Made by a program: the position numbers and the translations under genes. A stretch of 28,953 nucleotides of DNA from a virus: the IMG/VR virus record IMGVR_UViG_3300044618_001123, positions 1 through 28,953 of that record, one strand, 5' to 3'. The notes under the pieces were generated by a model, which ran no database searches, was not told the DNA's origin, and was given only the letters and a program-made list of their open reading frames with translations. This document shows, in pieces, positions 1 through 7,590 of the stretch. The number at the start of each line of letters is the position of its first letter. The stretch's first letter is position 1.

Positions 1-132
1 AGTTATTACTTATATACTATATATAATAATAATAATAATAATATATATAGCTACTGTAAGTAAGCATACAGCGTTGTAAAAAATCTGTAAAAAAGTTGTT
101 AAATCCTTTGTAAAAAACCAAATTTGTAAAAA
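1..132. repeat. AT-rich leader with ATA microsatellite and TGTAAAAAA repeats
   Basis: The stretch before the first gene carries no ORF. It holds an (ATA)n/(TA)n tract at about 17-49. After it come four copies of the 9-mer TGTAAAAAA at 75-83, 86-94, 109-117 and 125-133, the last running into the ATG at 133. The start-to-start distances are 11, 23 and 16 bases. No good TAnnTTTG promoter box is seen in front of the gene. The repeats could bind a regulator or simply reflect local AT richness. Confidence 0.5.
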
Positions 133-663
133 ATGAAAATTTACACAATCCCAGAATTCGAACTTTATTATCACAATCAATACAAACGGTCAAACATGGC
201 CCAAGCGTTTTGGCAAACCTTACCGATTGAGCGATTTAACTTGAATAAAAAGAAAGTGGTTAAGAAGCGAAAGGCGGAGCTCACGACAAACCATTTAGAC
301 TTACCAGTAAACAATGTTATCCAACCGAAAGAAACTAAAGATGCATTTAACACTAATAAGTTTACTGATTTAATCATTGCATACCTTAAAGCAGTGCATA
401 GTTGCAATAGTGCAAGGCGCATTAGTAGTGAGGGCAGATATAGAAAAGGCATAGGTTACATTGCAGGATTAAACAAAGGAATGGAAGACATACAGTGCAT
501 ATTGAAAGGCCGATTGTTTGCCATAGAGGTAAAATCCCCAACTGATAAGATTAGCCCCGAACAACTTAAACGCAAAGCAGCAATTGAAAGTGATGGAGGT
601 TATTACATAGTAGCTACATCGTTTGAGCAATTGCAAACTGAAATACTAAACTTATTAAAATAA
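133..663 (+). CDS. VRR-NUC domain nuclease
   Basis: This is probably a phage nuclease of the VRR-NUC family (PD-(D/E)xK fold), found in phages next to replication or packaging genes. The C-terminal half carries the family pattern in order: GMEDI (residues 116-120, catalytic Asp119), IEVK (131-134, catalytic Glu-x-Lys), Gln144, and GGYYIV (155-160). The family typically resolves or trims branched DNA. A packaging or recombination role here is inferred from its place just upstream of the terminase genes. The N-terminal 75 residues are basic and have no recognisable domain. The ATG at 133 is the first in frame, and the gene ends 64 bases before the next start. Confidence 0.85.
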   Translation: MKIYTIPEFELYYHNQYKRSNMAQAFWQTLPIERFNLNKKKVVKKRKAELTTNHLDLPVNNVIQPKETKDAFNTNKFTDLIIAYLKAVHSCNSARRISSEGRYRKGIGYIAGLNKGMEDIQCILKGRLFAIEVKSPTDKISPEQLKRKAAIESDGGYYIVATSFEQLQTEILNLLK

Positions 664-667
664 TTCT

Positions 668-675
668 TATCTTTG
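668..675 (+). promoter_or_regulatory. Bacteroidetes -7 box (TATCTTTG) before terminase genes
   Basis: TATCTTTG matches the TAnnTTTG -7 consensus of Bacteroidetes sigma factors exactly. It sits 53 bases before the small terminase ATG, in the gap after the nuclease. No TTTG -33 box is seen 19-21 bases upstream, so the promoter may be weak or activator dependent. Confidence 0.5.
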
Positions 676-727
676 CAAAGTGTAAAATATCCGAAAAATA
701 CGGAAAAATACGAAAAATATACGAAAG

Positions 728-994
728 ATGGCACAATTTGAAAAAGGCAACAAAGGAAAACCAAAAGGAGCAACTAACAAACTGACCAAATCAGTTAAAG
801 AAGCGTTTGAAATTGCGTTTAGTGAATTACAGGAAGACAAGGAAGCTAAACTTACTAATTGGGCCAAAGAGAATCCAACCGAGTTTTACAAGTTGGCTGC
901 TAAACTTATACCAACATCTGTCAATGCTGATTTGACAAGCAAAGGTGAAGCGGTTAAATTGTGGCAGGTAGAATATGTTGATAAAGACAAATAA
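728..994 (+). CDS. Small terminase-like DNA-binding protein (DUF5681-like)
   Basis: This 88-residue protein begins with a KGNKGKPKGATNK-type motif (about residues 7-19). That motif is typical of short DUF5681-type proteins encoded just before the large terminase in many phages. The middle is a charged helical segment, including ELQEDKEAKL and a WAKENPTEFYKLAAKLIP stretch common in terminase small subunits. It probably recognises the packaging site and hands DNA to the large subunit. It overlaps the next gene by 20 bases, which fits coupled synthesis. The subunit assignment is from motif and position; no separate HTH is clear. Confidence 0.7.
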   Translation: MAQFEKGNKGKPKGATNKLTKSVKEAFEIAFSELQEDKEAKLTNWAKENPTEFYKLAAKLIPTSVNADLTSKGEAVKLWQVEYVDKDK

Positions 995-2342
995 AGTATA
1001 TAAGAGCGCGTTTGAAAGCAAACATCGCTATTTAGTGCTTAAAGGAGGCGCAGGATCGGGCAAATCCATAGCGGCAGTTCAAAAGATAATCCTGCGAATC
1101 ACAACCGAGCAAGGGCATAGAATTCTTTGCATTAGAAAGGTAGCAACCACCATTCGTAACAGTGTTTATCAGTTGTTTGTCGATAAGCTATTAGAATACG
1201 ATATATTTAGCGAATTCACTATAAACAAAAGTGAAATGCGCTTTACTCACAATCCAACTGGCAATGAAATACTTTGTGCCGGAATGGATGACCCCGAAAA
1301 AATTAAATCAATTGCAGGCATCACATCGGTTTGGTGCGAAGAAGCAACCGAGTTGGATGAATTAGATTTCAATCAGTTGGAGTTAAGGGTAAGGGGCGAA
1401 ACTAACAACTACAAACAATTTATAATCACATTTAACCCGATAAGTGAGCAACACTGGATAAAGCGCAGATTCTTTGATGAACCTGATGCCGAAACCATGT
1501 TGATGAATACTACGTATAAAGACAATTCGTTTCTCGATGCCGATTACATCCACCATTTAACCGAAAGAGTAAAAGCTAACCCAAACTTACATAAAGTTTA
1601 TGTTCTTGGCGAATGGGGCAAAGTTGATTTCGGTGGCGAATTTCTTAAAAGTTGGTCAACAATTAAACACACTGGCATTGTAACTTATGACCCATCGTTA
1701 GCAATTTGGCTTTCGTTTGATGAAAACGTAAATCCTTACTTTCCTTGTGGCATCTTTCAAATTAGTGATGAAAACGAAATCAGATTGATTGACTGCATTG
1801 CGCTAAAGAACCCAGATAATACAACCAAAGCAATGGGCAGAGCAATAATGCAACGGTTACGACATTGGAAGCACAACGGCCATGTTTATGTGTGTGGCGA
1901 TAGCACATCGCAAAAGGATGACGTTAAACAAGAAAAGGGATTCGATTTATTTCGCTTACTAATTAACGAATTAGATGAAGTTAAACCGATTAGGCGCGTG
2001 GCTAAATCAAACCCTAATGTGCGACCAAGTGCCGATTTCTTTAATGCGATATTAGGCTACAATGAGCAAGGCATTTCATTTATAGCTGATGAAAGTTGCA
2101 GAGTGGCAATATTAGATTTTGAAAACACAAAAGAAGACAAAAACGGCAAGGTAGATAAGCGCACAGTAACCGATCCTGTCACAAAAGTAAGTTACCAACC
2201 ATTTGGCCACATTGTAGATTTAACACGTTATTTAATTACATCGGTATTCGCCTCACAATATGCCCGCTTTCAAACAGGAATTATCAAACCGCTTGTTGTT
2301 GTTGGTCGAGATGCTGAATACAAATCAGCAAGTAGATTTTAG
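975..2342 (+). CDS. terL: Terminase large subunit (PBSX-type)
   Basis: This is the motor that translocates and cuts phage DNA during head filling. The ATPase domain has a Walker A motif GGAGSGKS (residues 24-31), a Walker B-like VWCEEATE (119-126) with catalytic acidic residues, and the coupling motif ITFNP (151-155). The C-terminal RNase H-like nuclease shows the acidic motifs SFDENVNP and VCGDST. At 455 residues it has the usual family length and looks intact. It would dock on the DUF935-type portal encoded at 3488. Its 3' end overlaps the oppositely oriented gene at 2325 by 18 bases. Confidence 0.95.
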   Translation: MLIKTNKVYKSAFESKHRYLVLKGGAGSGKSIAAVQKIILRITTEQGHRILCIRKVATTIRNSVYQLFVDKLLEYDIFSEFTINKSEMRFTHNPTGNEILCAGMDDPEKIKSIAGITSVWCEEATELDELDFNQLELRVRGETNNYKQFIITFNPISEQHWIKRRFFDEPDAETMLMNTTYKDNSFLDADYIHHLTERVKANPNLHKVYVLGEWGKVDFGGEFLKSWSTIKHTGIVTYDPSLAIWLSFDENVNPYFPCGIFQISDENEIRLIDCIALKNPDNTTKAMGRAIMQRLRHWKHNGHVYVCGDSTSQKDDVKQEKGFDLFRLLINELDEVKPIRRVAKSNPNVRPSADFFNAILGYNEQGISFIADESCRVAILDFENTKEDKNGKVDKRTVTDPVTKVSYQPFGHIVDLTRYLITSVFASQYARFQTGIIKPLVVVGRDAEYKSASRF

Positions 2343-2723
2343 TTCTAAATAATCCCTTGATACTAATAAAAATAGATTTTGCAATTGATGAAATGATGTA
2401 AGTTTTACATCTTTGCTTGTTCCATTAATAATATAATACCAATCATTGCCATATTTGCCAAGTTTAGACATAAAAGAATCTTTTGTAGCCAAAGAAAAAG
2501 TTTGACCATAAACAAACTTACCATCTTTAGGTTCGTTTAAAATAGCAACACGATTTGGAATACTTAATAATAATTCATCCGTTACTGGTATTGGCAAAAA
2601 GTCTGTTGTTGGTCTGTTTTTTTTATTTGCAATTGATATTCTGTGAATATCTGAAGCACTTAATTTGTGCATTTTGCCAAATTTATAGACATAGTTGCCT
2701 ATCATTAATTCTGTTGCTTTCAT
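2325..2723 (-). CDS. Hypothetical protein, MKATELMIGN family
   Basis: This 132-residue protein is read against the surrounding late genes. Its start (MKATELMIGNYV) and a C-terminal HQLQNL motif recall a widespread family of short proteins in Bacteroidetes phages and genomes. Its function is unknown to me. It has no membrane segment or signal peptide. It has its own -7 promoter box at 2750-2757 and sits between terminase and head adaptor genes that otherwise run together, so it behaves like a moron (extra cargo gene). Confidence 0.7.
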   Translation of the reverse strand: MKATELMIGNYVYKFGKMHKLSASDIHRISIANKKNRPTTDFLPIPVTDELLLSIPNRVAILNEPKDGKFVYGQTFSLATKDSFMSKLGKYGNDWYYIINGTSKDVKLTSFHQLQNLFLLVSRDYLELKSTC

Positions 2724-2749
2724 TGTTAGTTAGTTTATTATGTTCATCG

Positions 2750-2757
2750 CAAACATA
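2750..2757 (-). promoter_or_regulatory. -7 promoter box TATGTTTG for the minus-strand gene
   Basis: Read on the minus strand, TATGTTTG is an exact TAnnTTTG match, 26 bases upstream of the ATG at 2723. The leader AACTAACTAACAATG is a typical AT-rich Bacteroidetes start region without a Shine-Dalgarno. No clear -33 TTTG is found at the right distance. Confidence 0.6.
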
Positions 2758-2813
2758 AATAAAATTAGTTACATTTTAAGCATTTATCAAATTTTTTATT
2801 ATTATTTTGCACT

Positions 2814-3488
2814 ATGGCACGATTCTTAAAAACCTCCGACTATCTTAGCATTATTCAAACGGTTGACCTCAATCAGATAACCGAGAACACCCCGCAAAAT
2901 TTGTACGATAGCGAGGTTAAGGCCATAAGTAGAATGCGCACTAAATTGGTGCAGCGTTACATGGTTGACATTGAATTAGGCACAATGGATGCCTATTCAG
3001 CAGCAACACATTACAGAACACGCGACAGAGTGCTATTAGGCGAAGTAATTACACACGTTAATGACTTTAGCAGATGGGATAACAAAACTGAATACGTTAT
3101 TGGCAACATTGTAACAGATGAAAATGGCTATGTTTACACAGCAATTGCAGCAAGCACAAACCAACCTTTGACATTAACTGCATACTGGTCTAAAATGATT
3201 AACATTGCAACAAGCAACGCAACCTATTGGACTGTTGGTGATAATCGTTACCCGATGTTTGTGGAGCTTGCAATGGATATGACCCTATACAACCTACACG
3301 CAAGGATTAACCCAAGAAATATACCCGATTTGAGAATAGAACGCAACAGAGAAGCATTAGACCAGTTAGACAGATGGGCAAGCGGCACAGATACGGCAGA
3401 GGTGTTAAACATCAATTCAACCGATAGCACTGGTTATTCTATTCGCTACGGAAATAGTTTAGACAAACAAGATAATTTCTTTAAATAA
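2814..3488 (+). CDS. Mu gp36-like head adaptor with inserted CBM5/12-like module
   Basis: The outer parts resemble the DUF1320/Mu gp36 head-tail connector family. The N-terminus reads like FLKTSDYLSIIQ, and the C-terminal helix holds MTLYNLHARINPRNIPDLR. Between them (about residues 88-128) lies a WDNKTEYVIGN...GYVYTA...YWSKM segment. Its W/Y spacing is that of carbohydrate-binding modules of the CBM5/12 type. At 224 residues it is longer than the usual ~140-residue adaptor, as expected for an insertion. It would sit under the portal; the module would face outward. It ends one base into the next gene (TAATG overlap). The adaptor call is good; sugar binding is inferred. Confidence 0.7.
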   Translation: MARFLKTSDYLSIIQTVDLNQITENTPQNLYDSEVKAISRMRTKLVQRYMVDIELGTMDAYSAATHYRTRDRVLLGEVITHVNDFSRWDNKTEYVIGNIVTDENGYVYTAIAASTNQPLTLTAYWSKMINIATSNATYWTVGDNRYPMFVELAMDMTLYNLHARINPRNIPDLRIERNREALDQLDRWASGTDTAEVLNINSTDSTGYSIRYGNSLDKQDNFFK

Positions 3489-4723
3489 TGGCTTGGTATA
3501 ACGATATATTTAACTTTAACAAACCACAACCGCAAAAGGCTAACATACGTAAAACTATTGACTTTGAGCAACAGTTACAACGTGTAAGGCAAGATGCGAC
3601 AAAGTTTAACATTGCGTTACAAGCGGCAGAAAGCCCGATGTACCCAAACCGCTTCTTGTTGATGCAAACCTACCAGCAGATTGTGTTAGATGGGCAGGTG
3701 CAATCAGCAATGTTGCAGCGTAAATCAAAGATATTGAGCAAGAAGTTTATGGTTTATGGCCCGGATGGCGAATGTGATGAATCTAAAACTGCATTGTTTA
3801 ACCAAAAATGGTTTTATGACTTTCAAAGTTTATCATTAGATTCAATCTTTTGGGGTTTTAGTTGTGTGCAATTTGGCGCAATAATAAACGATAAGTATTC
3901 AAGTGTTGAGCTTATACCGCGCATTTATGTAGTGCCTGAATTTAGTTTAGTGCGCACCAACACAGCAACGGTAACAGAGGGCAAACATTTCGATGTGTCA
4001 CCATACAACAACTGGTGTATAGGTGTAGGTGAAAAAAAGGATTTAGGATTAATGATGTATTTAGCGCCATACGTTATTTGGAAGAAAAACGCAATGGCAG
4101 CGTGGGCTGAATTTGCTGAAGTGTTTGGCAGTCCAATTAGAGTTGGCAAAACAGATGTGCGCGATGAATTAACACGCAAAAACATGGAGAATATGCTACG
4201 CAATATGGGTGTAGCATCGTGGGCTGTGTTGGATTTAAACGACAACATTGAGTTGATGCAAGCAAGCAGAACCGATGCCTATGCAGTATTTGATAAAATG
4301 GTGGAGCGTTGCAATAGCGAAATAAGTAAAATCATTTTAGGGCAAACAGGCACAACCGATGAAAAGTCTTATAGTGGTTCGGCTAATGTACACGAAAGTG
4401 TTGCTGCTATGATTGCAAAGCAAGACACGTTGAAAATGCAGTTTATCATTGAAGACCAATTAGTGCCAATGATGATTCGCAATGGTTTTGACTTAACAGG
4501 TTGCACATTTAAGTATGATGACAGTGAGAATCTGCCATTGATGGAGCAAGCAAAGATAGATGCTTCATTTATGCCATACGTAAAGTTTGAACACGAATAT
4601 TTAGAGCATAAATACGGAATCGAATTGCAGGATGAAATGGGTATGGAGGAAGAAGTAATCGAAACCGAGAATGAAGTAGAATTAACCAACATTGCAAAAC
4701 GATTAAGAAACATTTATAGTTAA
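3488..4723 (+). CDS. Portal protein, DUF935 (Mu gp29-like)
   Basis: This is the dodecameric channel at the head vertex through which DNA enters and leaves. The sequence has the DUF935 look: an N-terminal region with MLQRKSKILSKKF, a central APYVIWKKNAMAAWAEF segment, and the hallmark ILGQT...SYSGSANVH followed by a helix EDQLVPMMIRNGF. At 411 residues it is slightly shorter than Mu gp29 but complete. Upstream is the adaptor and downstream is gpF, the same order of partners as in Mu-like heads. It joins the next gene with a one-base stop/start overlap. Confidence 0.9.
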   Translation: MAWYNDIFNFNKPQPQKANIRKTIDFEQQLQRVRQDATKFNIALQAAESPMYPNRFLLMQTYQQIVLDGQVQSAMLQRKSKILSKKFMVYGPDGECDESKTALFNQKWFYDFQSLSLDSIFWGFSCVQFGAIINDKYSSVELIPRIYVVPEFSLVRTNTATVTEGKHFDVSPYNNWCIGVGEKKDLGLMMYLAPYVIWKKNAMAAWAEFAEVFGSPIRVGKTDVRDELTRKNMENMLRNMGVASWAVLDLNDNIELMQASRTDAYAVFDKMVERCNSEISKIILGQTGTTDEKSYSGSANVHESVAAMIAKQDTLKMQFIIEDQLVPMMIRNGFDLTGCTFKYDDSENLPLMEQAKIDASFMPYVKFEHEYLEHKYGIELQDEMGMEEEVIETENEVELTNIAKRLRNIYS

Positions 4724-6201
4724 TGTGCGGCTACTGCGACATATTGAACATTGACAAGGAGGTTGACCCACCAACACCGTTTGATGAAAACGATTTCAAT
4801 CGTATGTCGAATGATGTGTGGATTGGTGCGATTAATAACCAAGTGTTGCCAGAGGGAATTTATTTAAAGACCGCGAAATATTTAAGAGATGGAATTGATT
4901 TGACACCAGTGGTTGATGAAATATTAACTGCTGATTTAACCAATAACATCTACATATTTTCGGGTGCTAAAACATACCAACAAACAAGGGCAATGACTGC
5001 AATGTTGGCAGACCCCGAATTGCAATCAAACTTCTATAAGTTTAAAGAGGCAGTTAAGCCGATGTTTACGCTATACAACGAAGACTATTTGCAAGCCGAA
5101 TATCAAACTGCTAAAGCTTCAGCACGTATGGCCTCCGATTGGAAGCGTATTGAAGCAGATGCCGATGTATTGCCGTTGTTGCAATATCAAACCGTTGGAG
5201 ATGGCAGAGTAAGACCAACACACGCGGCATTAGATAACATCATTCGCCCTATAAGCGATCCCTTTTGGAAACAATACTATCCACCTAATGGATGGCGTTG
5301 CCGTTGTACCGTAATACAATTGGCACAGGGGGAAGAAACTGATTTGAGTAAGTTTACACCGCCCGAAGATGTGCCGCCATTGTTTCGTATGAACGCTGGC
5401 ATTGATGGCTATGTGTTTAAAGAAAAGGGCAAAGACAAACACCCTTACTTTGACATTGCAAAAGGTGACAAAGAAATGGCTAAAAAGAATTGGAATTTAC
5501 CTATACCACAAGCACCAAGACCTGCGCCTGTTGTTGAAGTGCCGAAAGTGTTTAAGCCTGCTATGAGTGTTGATGAAGCTAAAACAAGAATTGAAAGTTT
5601 TAATATAAAAATAGATGCAAGTTCTATGAAAATAGAGCATTTAAATAAAACGCTTGAAGCGATTGAAACAGTACCATTAAACGCAAGACCAACATCAATA
5701 TTTGATAAAGCGGGATATGAAAAAAACTTCGGAAGGAAAATAGGCAGAAAGGCATCAGAGTTTCAAGGTATGGCATTGGAAACAGAAGTTTTTGATAAAA
5801 AAACAATGTCCTATAAATTTGAAAAAGTACTTGTAATAAATTCAAGAGAGTTTAAAACACCAACAGATATTACTGCAAGAAAAATAAAATACAATGAGTT
5901 TTATACTAAATTAAAAGATGGTAATAAATGGTACTTAAATGAATTTGATGGGTCAACACATTTTCATGAAATGGGGCATTTGTACGACAAAAATATTTCT
6001 ACAAAAAGAGAATGGATTGATATAACAAATAAATGGTTTAATGAAACCAAAGCAGATATGATTAAGGTTTCAAAAGGCGGTGATTTTAGGGGAGAAAATG
6101 GGTCGGAAGCATTTGCTGAAGCGTTTGCATCATACTTTGGGAACAACAAACAGAATTTACCAAGCTATGTAATTGATTACTTTGAAAAAAATATAAAATA
6201 A
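4723..6201 (+). CDS. Mu gpF-like minor head protein fused to an HExxH metallopeptidase-like domain (MuF toxin candidate)
   Basis: Residues ~60-200 are a Mu F-type minor head domain, with the signature DGRVRPTHAALD (160-171) and PPNGWRCRCTV (187-197). A Pro-rich linker follows (about 259-281), then a separate C-terminal domain. That domain has a zincin motif HEMGH (415-419) with catalytic Glu416, and SEAFAEAFASYF (461-472), which offers Glu462 or Glu466 as third zinc ligand. The tail region is visibly more AT- and Lys-rich than the F part. This is the layout of MuF polymorphic toxins, in which a virion-borne head protein carries a C-terminal effector. Alternatively the peptidase could act in head maturation or on the host envelope. 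A 59-residue Cys protein overlaps its stop. The F domain is certain; a toxic role is inferred. Confidence 0.85.
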   Translation: MCGYCDILNIDKEVDPPTPFDENDFNRMSNDVWIGAINNQVLPEGIYLKTAKYLRDGIDLTPVVDEILTADLTNNIYIFSGAKTYQQTRAMTAMLADPELQSNFYKFKEAVKPMFTLYNEDYLQAEYQTAKASARMASDWKRIEADADVLPLLQYQTVGDGRVRPTHAALDNIIRPISDPFWKQYYPPNGWRCRCTVIQLAQGEETDLSKFTPPEDVPPLFRMNAGIDGYVFKEKGKDKHPYFDIAKGDKEMAKKNWNLPIPQAPRPAPVVEVPKVFKPAMSVDEAKTRIESFNIKIDASSMKIEHLNKTLEAIETVPLNARPTSIFDKAGYEKNFGRKIGRKASEFQGMALETEVFDKKTMSYKFEKVLVINSREFKTPTDITARKIKYNEFYTKLKDGNKWYLNEFDGSTHFHEMGHLYDKNISTKREWIDITNKWFNETKADMIKVSKGGDFRGENGSEAFAEAFASYFGNNKQNLPSYVIDYFEKNIK

Positions 6202-6380
6202 TGGAATTTGATTTACTTTGTATTCAATGCAAGCATTACAATAAAGAAAAAAATAATTGTAGTGCATTTCCCAATATAATACCGTATGAAATATACGCTG
6301 GTCCAAACGACCACTCCGAACCACTCCCAAATCAAGAAAATAACATTATCTTTGAACCGATAAATGAGCAAGTCCAATAA
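6201..6380 (+). CDS. 59-residue Cys-motif protein, possible immunity partner
   Basis: The ATG shares a base with the stop of the gpF fusion (TAATG), and the stop lies 17 bases inside the gpG gene, so it is embedded in the operon. The protein starts MEFDLLCIQCKHY, with a third Cys in NNCSAFPNIIPYEIYAG, then DHSEP and a C-terminal NNIIFEP. The pattern C-x2-C-K-H...C-x-A-F-P-x-x-I-P-x-E-I-x-x-G-x-x-D-H is one I know from small conserved bacterial proteins of unknown function. The Cys and His residues may bind metal. Position next to the zincin domain suggests an immunity or inhibitor protein; this is inference. Confidence 0.75.
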   Translation: MEFDLLCIQCKHYNKEKNNCSAFPNIIPYEIYAGPNDHSEPLPNQENNIIFEPINEQVQ

Positions 6381-6804
6381 ATTCGATTTAAAACAAGCAG
6401 AAAAGAAAGCGCGTAAAGCGATGGAAGCGGCTATTGTAGATGTTGGTAACACTGCAAAGGTGTTCTTTGTTGATTCGTTTAGGAAACAAGGTTTTGATGA
6501 CAAGAATGTGCAGAAGTGGAAACCGAGAAAGCGCACAACGTATAAAACTAAAGGCGGTAAAACAGTTGATGACACAACACGCGCAATATTAGTAAAGACT
6601 GGAGATTTAAGGCGGTCAATAATACGCAACCCTGCAAACAGAGCCGCGTTAACTATTAAGATTAGCACTGATTTGGTTTATGCTGCGCGACATAACAATG
6701 GTTTAAAAAAAATGCCCAAGCGTCAATTTATGGGCGATTCTTACAACCTTAATGAGAAAGTAAAAGCAGTTATTGTTAAACGATTAGATAAAGTATTTAC
6801 ATAA
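6364..6804 (+). CDS. Virion morphogenesis protein, Mu gpG-like
   Basis: This 146-residue protein matches the phage virion morphogenesis (tail completion, gpG) family. It has a basic N-terminal helix, a WKPRKRTTYKTKGGKTVDD segment, then ILVKTGDLRRSI and DLVYAARHNNGL. It ends with MPKRQFMG, the (R)QF(M/L)G signature near the C-terminus. It works at the head-tail interface, probably as neck or tail-completion protein. It overlaps the Cys protein upstream by 17 bases and the next gene by one base. Confidence 0.85.
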   Translation: MSKSNKFDLKQAEKKARKAMEAAIVDVGNTAKVFFVDSFRKQGFDDKNVQKWKPRKRTTYKTKGGKTVDDTTRAILVKTGDLRRSIIRNPANRAALTIKISTDLVYAARHNNGLKKMPKRQFMGDSYNLNEKVKAVIVKRLDKVFT

Positions 6805-7379
6805 TGCAATTAGCAATATATAATCAATTAAAAGCACGTATCAGCACACTTCAATCATTGAAGTATGTTGCACTATGGAACAACCAATTTGAGCGCGAGG
6901 ATATTAATATACCATTTAATTATCCTTGTTGCTTTATTGAGTTTCCATCTGCCGACTACATTGAGAATTTGCAAGGGCAACAACAAGGCACAATGTCAAT
7001 TGCTTTGCATTTAGGTTTTGAAAGCTATAAGACAGAAGACACCGATATATTGCAACTAAAACAAGACTTAAATGCTTTAATTCATGGTTGGTCAACACCT
7101 TATAACAGTAGATTCCTGCGCAGAAGTGAAATTCAATCGGCCGACCATACCAACATACAAGAATTTATCATTACTTACACAATGCAGGGCTTCGATTATT
7201 CTGCAATGGATGGCCCAACAACAGAGGTGTTAGTTACAACATTGGTTACAAACAACAGCCCACAAATGGAAGACGATGTTATTCGCACTGGATTTATTCC
7301 TGAATCAATAGCGTTAACGAGTGAATTAGGTTACGAATTATTAACAGAAACAGGTTATACACTTATAATACAACAATAA
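6804..7379 (+). CDS. Probable tail terminator / neck protein
   Basis: This 191-residue protein follows gpG directly. It begins with a helix (QLAIYNQLKARISTLQSL) and a strand-rich core with NNQFEREDINIPFNYPCCFIEF and a MSIALHLGFESY strand, the general plan of tail-terminator or completion proteins. The end (ELGYELLTETGYTLII) is a short Glu/Tyr/Leu repeat like the C-terminal motif of the LysM protein at 19276. The function rests mainly on position and general shape. Confidence 0.6.
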   Translation: MQLAIYNQLKARISTLQSLKYVALWNNQFEREDINIPFNYPCCFIEFPSADYIENLQGQQQGTMSIALHLGFESYKTEDTDILQLKQDLNALIHGWSTPYNSRFLRRSEIQSADHTNIQEFIITYTMQGFDYSAMDGPTTEVLVTTLVTNNSPQMEDDVIRTGFIPESIALTSELGYELLTETGYTLIIQQ

Positions 7380-7380
7380 A

Positions 7381-7590
7381 ATGGCAGAGCAAAAAATTTC
7401 AGAGTTACCAGCAGCAGGCGCAATTACAGGAACTGAAAAAGTAATAGTAAATCAAAATGCAGTTACATCAATAACAACTGTTAATGCTATTGTTGGTTAT
7501 ACAACTGCAACAGGTGCAACAGGATTGTTTACTACCGCTGACGGCAAAACAGTTACCGTAGTTAAAGGACTTATAACATCAATTGTATAA
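7381..7590 (+). CDS. Small protein sharing the tail-fibre head motif
   Basis: This 69-residue protein opens with MAEQKISELPAAGAITGTE. That matches the start of the fibre at 19776 (MADLKISALTSAGALAGTE) nearly residue for residue. The motif is common at the N-terminus of phage fibre and baseplate-attachment proteins. Here it stands alone with a short Thr/Val-rich strand segment and nothing after it. It could be a free-standing adaptor or small decoration protein. It starts just after the previous stop and overlaps the J-like gene by one base (TAATG). Confidence 0.6.
   Translation: MAEQKISELPAAGAITGTEKVIVNQNAVTSITTVNAIVGYTTATGATGLFTTADGKTVTVVKGLITSIV

Noticed and set aside
17-49. ATA/TA microsatellite as an origin or att site
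   Set aside because: There are no iterons, dyad or matching copy elsewhere; simple AT slippage explains it.
177-452. Minus-strand ORF inside the nuclease gene
   Set aside because: It lies in a well-supported VRR-NUC gene, and its product is a Leu/Phe-rich shadow without motifs.
3925-4248. Minus-strand ORF inside the portal gene
   Set aside because: The portal reading frame is supported by family motifs on the other strand; no start region or promoter fits the antisense frame.
6213-6668. 151-residue minus-strand ORF across gpG
   Set aside because: Its product is a hydrophobic shadow; gpG and the small Cys gene explain the DNA on the plus strand.
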